Shown here in pieces: positions 26,500 to 33,669 of a stretch of 64,000 nt of DNA. The DNA lies in the NCBI GenBank assembly GCA_012728815.1, contig JAAYEI010000012.1, positions 18,467 through 82,466 on the forward strand. Direction: 5' to 3'. The translations under genes and the position numbers were made by a program. Numbering within the stretch: the first letter of the stretch is position 1; each line of letters begins with the position of its first letter. The notes beneath the pieces are model-generated. The model was not told the DNA's origin. It worked only from the letters and a program-made list of their open reading frames with translations, and did no database searches. This DNA comes from Clostridiales bacterium (GTDB lineage: Bacteria; Bacillota; Clostridia; Christensenellales; Aristaeellaceae).

Positions 26500-27332
26500 A
26501 ACAGCGCGCGCGCCACATCACCATCCTGCAGATTCTGCTGTTCACCGTGCTGGCGGTCATCACCCTCTTTCCGCTGTACGCGATTGTGCTGGCCTCGCTC
26601 AAGCCCACCACGGAGCTGTTCCGCTTTGGCCTGAACGTGCGCTGGGACCTGCCCCGCATGAGCTTTGACAACTACGTCTATCTCTTCACCGGGCAGGAGG
26701 GATATTTCCGCTGGTTCACCAACAGCCTGTTCATCACGCTCATCCAGACCACCCTCACGCTGTTTGTCAGCTGCTTTGTGGGCTACGGCTTTGCCATGTA
26801 CAATTTCAAGGGCAAGAACCTGATTTTCGCCGGCGTGCTGATAGTGATGATGATCCCGCTGGAGATCATCCTGCTGCCGCTGTTCCGCCTGATGCTGGGC
26901 ATTGGCCTGGTGGACACCTACGTCGGCATCATCCTGCCCTTTATCGCCCAGGCGCTGCCCATCTTCTTCTTCCGGCAGTACATCTCCGGCCTGCCGCATG
27001 ACTTCCTGGACGCGGGGCGGGTGGACGGCTGCAGCGAGTACGGCATCTTCTTCCGCATCATGGTGCCCCTGACCACGCCTTCCTTCGCCGCCATGGGCAT
27101 CCTGGTGGGCATGAACAGCTGGAACGGCTTCCTGTGGCCCCTGATTGTGCTGCGCACCCAGAGCAAGCTGACCCTGCCCCTTGGGCTGGCCTCCATGCTC
27201 TCGCCCTATGGCAACAACTATGCCGTGCTGATCGCCGGCTCGGTCTTCGCCATCATCCCCATCCTGACCCTGTTCTTCATCTTCCAGAAGTACTTCATTG
27301 AGGGCATGACCGCGGGCGGCGTCAAAGGATAG
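26496..27332 (+). CDS. Sugar ABC transporter permease, MalG/AraQ type
   Basis: A 278-residue permease with the MalG-type start (ILQILLFTVLAVITLFPLYAI), an EAA loop in LDAGRVDGCSEYGIFFRIMVP and the usual C-terminal end YFIEGMTAGGVKG. Its start overlaps the MalF-type gene. It is the last gene of the arabinoside module, which ends at the bidirectional terminator 27349-27381. Confidence 0.92.
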   Translation: MKQRARHITILQILLFTVLAVITLFPLYAIVLASLKPTTELFRFGLNVRWDLPRMSFDNYVYLFTGQEGYFRWFTNSLFITLIQTTLTLFVSCFVGYGFAMYNFKGKNLIFAGVLIVMMIPLEIILLPLFRLMLGIGLVDTYVGIILPFIAQALPIFFFRQYISGLPHDFLDAGRVDGCSEYGIFFRIMVPLTTPSFAAMGILVGMNSWNGFLWPLIVLRTQSKLTLPLGLASMLSPYGNNYAVLIAGSVFAIIPILTLFFIFQKYFIEGMTAGGVKG

Positions 27333-27348
27333 GCCCGACCTACCAGGC

Positions 27349-27381
27349 AAAAAGAGCAGCCCATGCGCGGCTGCTCTTTTT
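27349..27381. terminator. Bidirectional terminator
   Basis: AAAAAGAGCAGCC and GGCTGCTCTTTTT pair over a 7-nt loop. The A/T tracts serve both the sugar-importer operon (+) and the sigma-like gene (-). Confidence 0.9.
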
Positions 27382-27397
27382 GTTGCCTTGTCAGGGC

Positions 27398-27871
27398 CTA
27401 CCTGCCTTCCATCAACACCAGCCGGGCGGTCTCGCCCAGCGCCTTCAGCAGGCTGTCCACGTCCCCCTGGCCGTCCAGGTAGGCCGCGCTCAGGCCATAG
27501 GTCCGCTGCAGCGCGTCCCGGGCCAGGCCAACGGCCTGGTCGGGGCTCAGGTCCTCCGCACCGGGCACGATGTTGGTGTGCGTCACTTGCTCGCCATAGG
27601 CCAGACGCAGCTGGTCCAGCGCGCCCAAGACGGCCGCGCGGCGGAAGTCCCGGCAGGTGTTGATGGCGATGCGGGACAGCCAGGTCTTCTCCCCGCTTTC
27701 TCCCCGGAAGCTGGCCCAGGCGAGGTAGGCTTTCAGGAAGGTCTCCTGGGCGGCATCCTCCGCCGCCGCCTCATCCCGCAGGTACACAAAGCACAGGCGC
27801 TTGAGGTAGTCGCCATGCTCCTGCATCAACCGCTGCAGCTGGGTCGCGGCCGCGTCCTGTGTCTGCTTCAA
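27398..27871 (-). CDS. ECF-type sigma factor-like protein lacking region 4
   Basis: A 157-residue product from TTG 27871 with a weak G-rich ribosome site. Residues 15-78 match sigma region 2: YLRDEAAAEDAAQETFLKAY, then WLSRIAINTCRDFRR. After that no linker and helix-turn-helix of region 4 appear; the last 75 residues (ending LGETARLVLMEGR) have no HTH pattern. It could be a divergent or degenerate sigma factor, or one with a novel C-terminus. An A+T-rich tract upstream (27912-27950) may hold its promoter. No anti-sigma gene is adjacent. Confidence 0.7.
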   Translation of the reverse strand: MKQTQDAAATQLQRLMQEHGDYLKRLCFVYLRDEAAAEDAAQETFLKAYLAWASFRGESGEKTWLSRIAINTCRDFRRAAVLGALDQLRLAYGEQVTHTNIVPGAEDLSPDQAVGLARDALQRTYGLSAAYLDGQGDVDSLLKALGETARLVLMEGR

Positions 27872-27974
27872 CGTTTGCCCCCTTTGCCCCTTGGACGGGG
27901 GAAGGGGGCAGAATTATTCACTTTTTGAAAATTTTGAAAATAATGTTGAACACCGGGTCCGGGTGAGGCGGCCA

Positions 27975-29267
27975 TCAGCCGCGCGCGCCGGGGTGCAGCC
28001 AGCTTCTGGCAAGCGCCCGTAGCGCCTCCTTGCTGTTGTCCGTCTGGCCTGTCAGCACCAGCTTCAGCAGCCGCTCCAGTGCCTGGCCCAAGACCTGCCC
28101 TTCCTGATAGCCCAGCGCCAGCAAGTCCTGCCCGCTGATGGCCAGGTCCTTCAGCGCCAGGGGCGCGCCACCCTCCCTGCGGGCCGCGCTCTGGGCGCGC
28201 AGGGCGGCCAGCTCAGGGCTTATGCCCTCCCCGGCCTGGCGCAGCGCCAGCAGGCTGTCAACCGCCTCATAGCCCAGCGCGGACAGCCAGAGGGGCAGCT
28301 CATCCGGCCTGATATCGCTTCGCGCGTACTGCGCCAGGGTGACAGCGCGCGCCCGCAGCGCCCCGGGCTGCTTCAGCCGCGCCAGGCAGGCCTCCAGCAG
28401 CGCGGCGGCCGGCCGCAGCGGCGTGGCGCCGGGGTCAGGCCAGCACAGCCCGGGCGGCGGGTCAACCTGGGGGGCGCTGTCCACAAACAGGGCAGCCCAG
28501 CGCAGGGGGAGGCTTGCCGGCGTATCGCGCAGCCGGCGCAGGCCGGCGTCCCAGGCGGCCGGGTCATCAAACAGGCTGTTCAGCTCCGGCAGCGCCAGCA
28601 GCAGCACCCGCGGGTAGCGCGCCAGGGCGGCGGCGCTGTGGCCGGACACCAGCGCGCGGTTGAGCTCCCCCGCGATCCGCTCCGCCGACACCGACCCAAG
28701 GCCCTGCCCCTTGTCCATCATGGCCCGCAGGGTGCCTTCCTCAATGGCGAAGCCCAGCTGGCAGGCAAAGCGCAGCGCGCGCAGCACGCGCAGCGCGTCC
28801 TCCTCAAAGCGCAGCCCGGGCTCGCCCACCGCGCGCAGCAGCCCGCGCCTGCAATCCGCCTGGCCGCCGCAGGGGTCCAGCAGGCCCCGCGCGGGGTGCC
28901 AGGCCATGGCGTTGCAGGTGAAATCCCGCCGGGCCAGGTCCTGATGGATGTCGCGCACAAAGCGCACCTGGTCGGGGTGGCGGCGGTCGCTGTAGTCGCC
29001 GTCCACCCGGTAGGTGGTAACCTCCAAAGTCAGCCGGCCGATCTTGACCGTCAGCGTGCCGTGGGACAAACCGGTGGGGAAGGTCCTGTGACCGGCGAAC
29101 ACCGCCTGGGTCTGCGCTGGCAGCGCGCTGGTGGCCAGGTCAATGTCCCCCGGGGGCAGGCCCAGGCAGGCGTCACGCACGCTGCCGCCCACCAGCCAGG
29201 CCTCAAAGCCGGCCTGCTCCAGCAGGTCCAGCGCCAGGCGGGCTTCCGGGGGCAGGGCGATGGCCAT
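27975..29267 (-). CDS. cca: CCA-adding tRNA nucleotidyltransferase
   Basis: From ATG 29267, after GGAGG, the product has 430 residues. The nucleotidyltransferase head has WLVGGSVRD and the metal-binding DIDLAT. RRDFTCNAMA, then LRFEEDALRVLRALRFACQLGF and the neck sequence follow. The C-terminal half is a helical body. It adds or repairs the 3' CCA of tRNAs. I cannot distinguish a full CCA enzyme from a CC- or A-adding version by eye, so the symbol is provisional. A longer upstream frame exists but lacks a ribosome site. Confidence 0.9.
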   Translation of the reverse strand: MAIALPPEARLALDLLEQAGFEAWLVGGSVRDACLGLPPGDIDLATSALPAQTQAVFAGHRTFPTGLSHGTLTVKIGRLTLEVTTYRVDGDYSDRRHPDQVRFVRDIHQDLARRDFTCNAMAWHPARGLLDPCGGQADCRRGLLRAVGEPGLRFEEDALRVLRALRFACQLGFAIEEGTLRAMMDKGQGLGSVSAERIAGELNRALVSGHSAAALARYPRVLLLALPELNSLFDDPAAWDAGLRRLRDTPASLPLRWAALFVDSAPQVDPPPGLCWPDPGATPLRPAAALLEACLARLKQPGALRARAVTLAQYARSDIRPDELPLWLSALGYEAVDSLLALRQAGEGISPELAALRAQSAARREGGAPLALKDLAISGQDLLALGYQEGQVLGQALERLLKLVLTGQTDNSKEALRALARSWLHPGARG

Positions 29268-29319
29268 CAGGCAGGGCCTCCTTGTGTGTTTGTTCCATTG
29301 TAGGCAGGGGCATGTTTGC

Positions 29320-29348
29320 TTGTCAATCAAGGGGGCGCGTGCTACAAT
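29320..29348 (+). promoter_or_regulatory. Promoter giving a probably leaderless mRNA
   Basis: TTGTCA (29320-29325), 17-bp spacer, TACAAT (29343-29348). The ATG is only 8 bp past the -10, so transcription should start at or within a base or two of the start codon. No Shine-Dalgarno is present. Confidence 0.65.
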
Positions 29349-29355
29349 TTGACCA

Positions 29356-29886
29356 ATGAAACACCGTGATGACAGTGCGGCCGCCCTGCTGGCCGCCAGG
29401 GACAGGCTGGGCGAGGTCACGCCGCTTCACCGCGACTGCGGCGCGCTGTGCGCCGCCGCCTGCTGCGCGCCGGATGACCAGGGGCGCGGCGGCATGCTGC
29501 TGCACCCGGGGGAGGAGGCCTGCTACCGGCGGCTGCCCGCCGGCTTTGCCATCGCCCGGGATGACAGCCTGCTGCCGGAGGGCCGCCTGCTGACCTGCCA
29601 GGGGCATTGCCAGCGCCACACCCGGCCACTGGCCTGCCGGATTTTCCCGCTCATGTTCACCCGGGCAGGGGCTGGCTTTGATGTGCGGCTGGACCCGCGC
29701 GCCTGGCCGCTGTGCCCGCTGATGCCCTCGGGCATCCAGGGGCTGCGGGCGGATTTTGTGCAGGCGGCGCGGGAGGCCGCGGCCATCCTGGCCCGGGACG
29801 CCGCCCAGGCCGCCTTCCTGGACGCCCAGGACCAGGCGGTGCGCGCCCTTGCCCGGCCCCTCTGGGGTGAGGAGGGGCAGCCATGA
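29356..29886 (+). CDS. YkgJ-like cysteine-cluster protein of unknown function
   Basis: A 176-residue protein with two Cys groups: DCGALCAAACC (residues 26-36) and CQGHCQRHTRPLACRIFPL (about 81-99). This pattern recalls the YkgJ/zinc- or iron-chelating family, in which GGMLLHPGE-like sequence follows the first group. The cysteines may bind a metal. It appears to be translated from a leaderless message, and its end overlaps the DNA methyltransferase start by 4 bp (ATGA), so the two are coupled. Confidence 0.6.
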   Translation: MKHRDDSAAALLAARDRLGEVTPLHRDCGALCAAACCAPDDQGRGGMLLHPGEEACYRRLPAGFAIARDDSLLPEGRLLTCQGHCQRHTRPLACRIFPLMFTRAGAGFDVRLDPRAWPLCPLMPSGIQGLRADFVQAAREAAAILARDAAQAAFLDAQDQAVRALARPLWGEEGQP

Positions 29887-31148
29887 TCTGGCACCGCTCC
29901 ACTTGTTCCCGTGAAATCAATGACCGGCCCCAGGAGGGTGGCCTGCTCCTTTGTGAGGATGCCCTCAAGGCCGATTTGACCGCGTTTTATGGCCAGGTGC
30001 AGGCTGTCTACCTGGACCCGCCCGGCAGCAGCGGCCAGCGCCTTTCCTGCAAGCTGCGCGTGGGGGAGAAGGGCTGGGCCACCAGCCGCCAGGCGGTGCT
30101 GCTGCCCGCCTATGAGGATTATCCCGACCCGGCGCACGCCGGCTACCTGGGCTACCTGCGCGCCCTGCTCACCCTGGCCCATCACCTGCTCAATGAGACC
30201 GGCTCCCTGTTTTTGCAGGTGAATCCGGACAACCTGGCCCGCGCCCGGCTGATGCTGGACGAGGTTTTCGGCGCGGACAACTTCCGCAACCAGCTGGTGT
30301 GGAGCTTCCAGACCGGCGGGCGCAGCAAGCGCTATTTCAGCCGCAAGCATGAAATCATCCTGTTCTACGCCAAGTCATCCCGGCACCATTTTGACATCTC
30401 CGCGGTGCCCGTGGCCCGCAAGGAGGAGCGCAGCAACCACCTCAAGCGCCATGTGGACGCCCAGGGGCGCAGCTACCGCAGCATCACCTCCGGGGGCAAA
30501 ACCTACATCTACTATGACGATGAGCCGGTCTACCCGGATGATGTCTGGGCTGATGTCAGCCTGATGCAGCAGCGGGACCCCCAGCGCACCGGCTACCCGG
30601 GGCAAAAGCCCCAGGCGCTGCTGGACCGGATGATCCTGTCCACCACCCGGCCCGGTGACCTGGTGGCCGACCTCACCTGCGGTTCGGGCACCGCGCTGAT
30701 GAGCGCGGCCAGCAACGGCCGCCGCTTCCTGGGGGTGGACAGCTCGCCTGTGGCCTTCTCCGTCAGCCGCAAGCGCCTGGACCCCTTCCGCCTGGTCTGC
30801 CGGGCGCCCTTGAGCGATGGTGCCGCCATGCTGGACGCCACCACCCTGCCGGGCATCGGCTTTTACACCGTCACCCTCAACGCCTACACCGTACCGGAGG
30901 AGGAATTGGCCCACCTCAAGCGCCAACCGGCCAGCCTGCGCCTGGACGGGCTGGACCTGGTGGACCAGTGGTACGCGGGGCTGATCAACAAGGGTGTGTT
31001 CGTGGCCTATGCCTCCGCCCTGCGGGCCAAGCAGACCCCGGACCTGCCCACCAGCCTGGAGGTACCCCTGCTGCGGGGCACAGTGGCCATCCTGCTCATC
31101 GACGTGGCCGGACGCCGCAGCCTGTGGACCGGCGCCCCGGCCGTATAG
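29883..31148 (+). CDS. DNA methyltransferase homologue (beta-class N6-adenine/N4-cytosine) with altered DPPG motif
   Basis: A 421-residue protein in the beta-class order: target motif first, AdoMet motif last. The region around motif IV reads AVYLDPPGSSG (residues 41-51), where active relatives have DPPY, DPPF or DPPW. The AdoMet loop is intact in DLVADLTCGSGTALMSA (about 258-274), and QLVWSFQTGGRSKRYFSRKHEIILFY and GQKPQALLDRMI also match the family. About 140 C-terminal residues are not recognised. No restriction gene is nearby. It may be inactive, target a different substrate, or bind DNA only. Confidence 0.82.
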   Translation: MIWHRSTCSREINDRPQEGGLLLCEDALKADLTAFYGQVQAVYLDPPGSSGQRLSCKLRVGEKGWATSRQAVLLPAYEDYPDPAHAGYLGYLRALLTLAHHLLNETGSLFLQVNPDNLARARLMLDEVFGADNFRNQLVWSFQTGGRSKRYFSRKHEIILFYAKSSRHHFDISAVPVARKEERSNHLKRHVDAQGRSYRSITSGGKTYIYYDDEPVYPDDVWADVSLMQQRDPQRTGYPGQKPQALLDRMILSTTRPGDLVADLTCGSGTALMSAASNGRRFLGVDSSPVAFSVSRKRLDPFRLVCRAPLSDGAAMLDATTLPGIGFYTVTLNAYTVPEEELAHLKRQPASLRLDGLDLVDQWYAGLINKGVFVAYASALRAKQTPDLPTSLEVPLLRGTVAILLIDVAGRRSLWTGAPAV

Positions 31149-31343
31149 CACGGAACAGGACAAGTTTCACGCGATTTGCACAAACCCGCCCGCCAAAGTG
31201 GGGACAGGGGCCTGAAAAAACGGTTAATCTTACAAAATTGTGGCATTTGTTACCATTATATGATATAGTGTTTGCAATTGACGGCGAAGGTGTGACAACG
31301 CCGCGCCGTCCGCTGTCCAAATGACCGGAAGAGGAGAGTTCCG

Positions 31344-32366
31344 ATGGCTTCAGTTGAGGATATCGGCATTGATTTAGGCTCATCCAACGTCATCATTGCC
31401 GAGCGGGGCAAGGGCGTTGTGCTCAGCGAGCCGGCGGTGCTGGCGGTCAACCATGACACGCGCAACATCATCAGCATCGGCACCGAGGCCTACCAGATGT
31501 GGGGGCGCCAGCCCTCCGGCGTTGCCATGGTGCGGCCGCTGCAAAAGGGCAGCATCCAGGATTTTGACATGCTGTCCATCATGCTCAACTATTTCGTGAT
31601 GCGTGTGGTGGGCAAGCACCTGTTCAACCGCCCCCGCGCGCTGATGAGCGTGTCGGCCACCTCCAACGAGATTGAAAAGCGCCAGCTCATCCTGCGGATG
31701 CTGGAAGCCGGCGCCCGGCGCACCCAGCTGATTGAGCGCCCCCTGGCCGCCGCCCTGGGCGCGGGGGTGCCCATCAACGACGTCACCGGGCGCATGGTGG
31801 TGGACATCGGCGGCGCCACCACCGACATCGCGGTGATCTCCTCCGGGGAGATCATGGCCCGCAGCATCCTGGGCACCGCCGGGGACACCTTCACGGATGA
31901 GCTCATCCGCTACGTGCGCCTCAAGCACAACCTGCTGATTGGCTGGCGCACGGCGGAGGACTTAAAGTCCGCCATTGGCACCGCGGACATCCAGGAGCAG
32001 AACACCCTCTCCCTGCCGGCGGCCGGGCGCAACCTGGTCTCCGGCCTGCCCCGCCAGGCGGACATCACCAGCCTGGAGTGCGCGGAGGCGGCGGAGGAGC
32101 CGCTGCACGCCCTCATTGAGGGCCTGCACAGCGTGATTGAGCGCATCCCGGCGGAATTGGCCAACGATGTCTTTGACGATGGCATCCTGCTCACCGGCGG
32201 CGGCGCGCGCCTGCGCTCCCTGCGCGAGGTCATCCAGCGGGAGATGCAGATCCCCGTGTTCGTGGCCGAGCACCCGCAGGACTGCATCGCCCTGGGCTGC
32301 GCGCTGGTGCTGGAGCGCCCCAGCGAGTACGCCAGGGTGCTCGGGGAGTCAAGAAGAGGGCGATAA
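31344..32366 (+). CDS. MreB/Mbl-family rod-shape actin homologue
   Basis: A 340-residue actin-fold protein. Phosphate-1 loop GIDLGSSN (residues 8-15), phosphate-2 loop VDIGGATTDIAV and adenosine loop LTGGGARL are in the MreB order. DVFDDGILLTGGGARLRSL is a strong family mark. GAGGAG precedes the ATG. It likely forms membrane filaments that guide cell-wall synthesis. mreC and mreD do not follow, so it may be a second paralogue (Mbl or MreBH type). The upstream A+T-rich stretch 31225-31275 probably carries the promoter, but no single hexamer pair stands out. Confidence 0.9.
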   Translation: MASVEDIGIDLGSSNVIIAERGKGVVLSEPAVLAVNHDTRNIISIGTEAYQMWGRQPSGVAMVRPLQKGSIQDFDMLSIMLNYFVMRVVGKHLFNRPRALMSVSATSNEIEKRQLILRMLEAGARRTQLIERPLAAALGAGVPINDVTGRMVVDIGGATTDIAVISSGEIMARSILGTAGDTFTDELIRYVRLKHNLLIGWRTAEDLKSAIGTADIQEQNTLSLPAAGRNLVSGLPRQADITSLECAEAAEEPLHALIEGLHSVIERIPAELANDVFDDGILLTGGGARLRSLREVIQREMQIPVFVAEHPQDCIALGCALVLERPSEYARVLGESRRGR

Positions 32367-32375
32367 AACAAAGAA

Positions 32376-32404
32376 GCCAGGAGGTTCAAAGCCTCCTGGC
32401 TTTC
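32376..32404 (+). terminator. Terminator of the mreB-like gene
   Basis: GCCAGGAGG and CCTCCTGGC pair around a 7-nt loop, followed by TTTCCTGG, 10 bp after the stop. Confidence 0.75.
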
Positions 32405-32528
32405 CTGGCCTGCGGCCAGGCCCTTTTGCCTGATGGATGTTGACGCCAATACCAATGGTTCGGCAGGTTGATGGCACCAAAAACCAGGTGCTGATTGCAA
32501 AGAAAATGTGTTGCCCTTTCAAAGCCAA

Positions 32529-32556
32529 GGGGGATTTTTCTTCAGAAAAATCCCCC
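32529..32556 (-). terminator. Terminator hairpin of the nucleoside phosphorylase gene
   Basis: GGGGGATTTTTC and GAAAAATCCCCC form a perfect 12-bp stem with a TTCA loop, directly beyond the stop at 32563. Confidence 0.7.
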
Positions 32557-32562
32557 GCTTTA

Positions 32563-33351
32563 TTATCCATCCTGCCCGTCTTTGCCGTCCTCCGCCGCGC
32601 GCCTGGCCACCTGAAGCGCCACCAGGAAGGCGGCCAGCTGGTGGTCAGCCTCCTTGCTGCCGCTGTCCAGGATGCGGGCCTCCCAGGCGGGGGCGTCCAG
32701 CAGGTCGCCGGTATAGAAAAAGGTGTAGTACTCATAGCCGCGGAAGTCGCACAACGCCTGCAGGCCCGCGCACTCCATGTCCACCGCGATGCAGCCCTCG
32801 CTGACGCGCCTGTCCATGTTGCCGCGGGTTTCCCGGAAGAGGGCATCCGTGGTCCAGACCGGGCCGGACACCCGGGGCAGGCCCAGGTCATCCAGGACCT
32901 GGGCGACCAGGGGCGCGTTGCGCACGGTGATGTAATCGGCCGGGGGCGCGTAGTGGTAGCTGAGCCCCTCATCCCGGTAGGCGCGGGTGGGCACGATGAG
33001 GCGGCCCTCGGTGAGGCTGCTGGTGAGCGCGCCGCAGGAGCCAAAGAGGATGAAGCGCCGCGCGCCGGTGGCGGCGGCCACCTGCTCCAGCATCAGGCCG
33101 GCGCCGGCGGAGGTGATGGGGCTCATGTAAAAGAGCAGGTCCAGGCCACAGGCCGCAAGGCGCCAGATGGTGCGCTCGCCGTTCAGGGCCGGGACCAGGC
33201 AGGCGGCCTGGTGGGGGTAGCGGGCCAGCACATGGTCCAGCACGGTCTTGGAAAAGGTGATGACGCAGGTGTCCGGCAGGCCGTCCACGCGGTCCACAAG
33301 CATGTCCGGGCTGATGATGCCGGGGGCGGGGTCAAAGCTGCTGGTGATCAT
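32563..33351 (-). CDS. Nucleoside phosphorylase (PNP/UDP family)
   Basis: From ATG 33351 (CTGGAGGC ahead) the product has 262 residues. SAGAGLMLEQV, FILFGSCGAL and the nucleoside-binding ...AVDMECAGLQAL match the PNP_UDP_1 family, where the Met-Glu-x-Ala/Cys stretch contacts ribose. It should cleave a purine or pyrimidine nucleoside with phosphate to ribose-1-phosphate and base. The uridine- or purine-specific loop cannot be assigned with confidence. It is transcribed alone, divergently from proS. Confidence 0.82.
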   Translation of the reverse strand: MITSSFDPAPGIISPDMLVDRVDGLPDTCVITFSKTVLDHVLARYPHQAACLVPALNGERTIWRLAACGLDLLFYMSPITSAGAGLMLEQVAAATGARRFILFGSCGALTSSLTEGRLIVPTRAYRDEGLSYHYAPPADYITVRNAPLVAQVLDDLGLPRVSGPVWTTDALFRETRGNMDRRVSEGCIAVDMECAGLQALCDFRGYEYYTFFYTGDLLDAPAWEARILDSGSKEADHQLAAFLVALQVARRAAEDGKDGQDG

Positions 33352-33380
33352 GGCATGCCTCCAGGTGGGGTGATGAGGCC

Positions 33381-33409
33381 ATGCTATCAGCCGGGGCGGC
33401 GGCTGTAAA
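33381..33409 (-). promoter_or_regulatory. Promoter of the nucleoside phosphorylase gene
   Basis: On the minus strand TTTACA (33404-33409) and TAGCAT (33381-33386) are 17 bp apart. Its -35 lies 4 bp from the -35 of the divergent proS promoter. Confidence 0.55.
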
Positions 33410-33413
33410 GCGC

Positions 33414-33443
33414 TTGCGCGCGGGCGGTCATATCTGCTATACT
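33414..33443 (+). promoter_or_regulatory. Promoter of the T-box/proS transcript
   Basis: TTGCGC (33414-33419), 18-bp spacer, TATACT (33438-33443). Transcription would start near 33450, just ahead of the T-box stem I. Confidence 0.65.
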
Positions 33444-33449
33444 GCGCGC

Positions 33450-33659
33450 AATTGAAGAGGCGATGCCGGGGAGCAGCGGCCAGCTCCAGCGAGCGCGGAG
33501 GGTGCAAGCGCGCGAAGGCCAGTTACCCGCCCCGGTTGCCGCGGCCAATCCCCGCCGTGCGCCCGCGTTAAGGGTTCAAGCGGGCGCTTCGGCGCCAAGC
33601 AAGGTGGTACCGCGAAGGCAGCAGCCTCCGTCCTGGCAGCAGGGCGGGTTTATTTTTTA
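33450..33659 (+). promoter_or_regulatory. T-box riboswitch, proline-specific
   Basis: The antiterminator bulge AAGGTGGTACCGCG (33601-33614) matches the T-box consensus. A terminator follows, pairing CCGTCCT with AGGGCGG, then TTTATTTTTT (to 33658). Stem I is recognisable: lower stem CCGGGG/CCCCGG (33466-33471 with 33530-33535), upper GGCC/GGCC pairing (33478-33481 with 33517-33520) and a distal-loop-like AGCGAGCGCGGAGGGTG. The bulge between the 3' arms contains CCC (33526-33528) followed by G, a proline codon and the probable specifier. It should let proS be expressed when uncharged tRNA-Pro accumulates. Confidence 0.88.
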
Positions 33660-33669
33660 GGAGGACAGC

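Noticed and set aside
27398..27650. A frameshift hiding region 4 of the sigma-like protein
   Set aside because: No other frame of this stretch showed a region-4 helix-turn-helix pattern by eye.
32563..32610. An alternative downstream extension of the phosphorylase gene
   Set aside because: The stop is followed immediately by a second stop and a 12-bp terminator stem.
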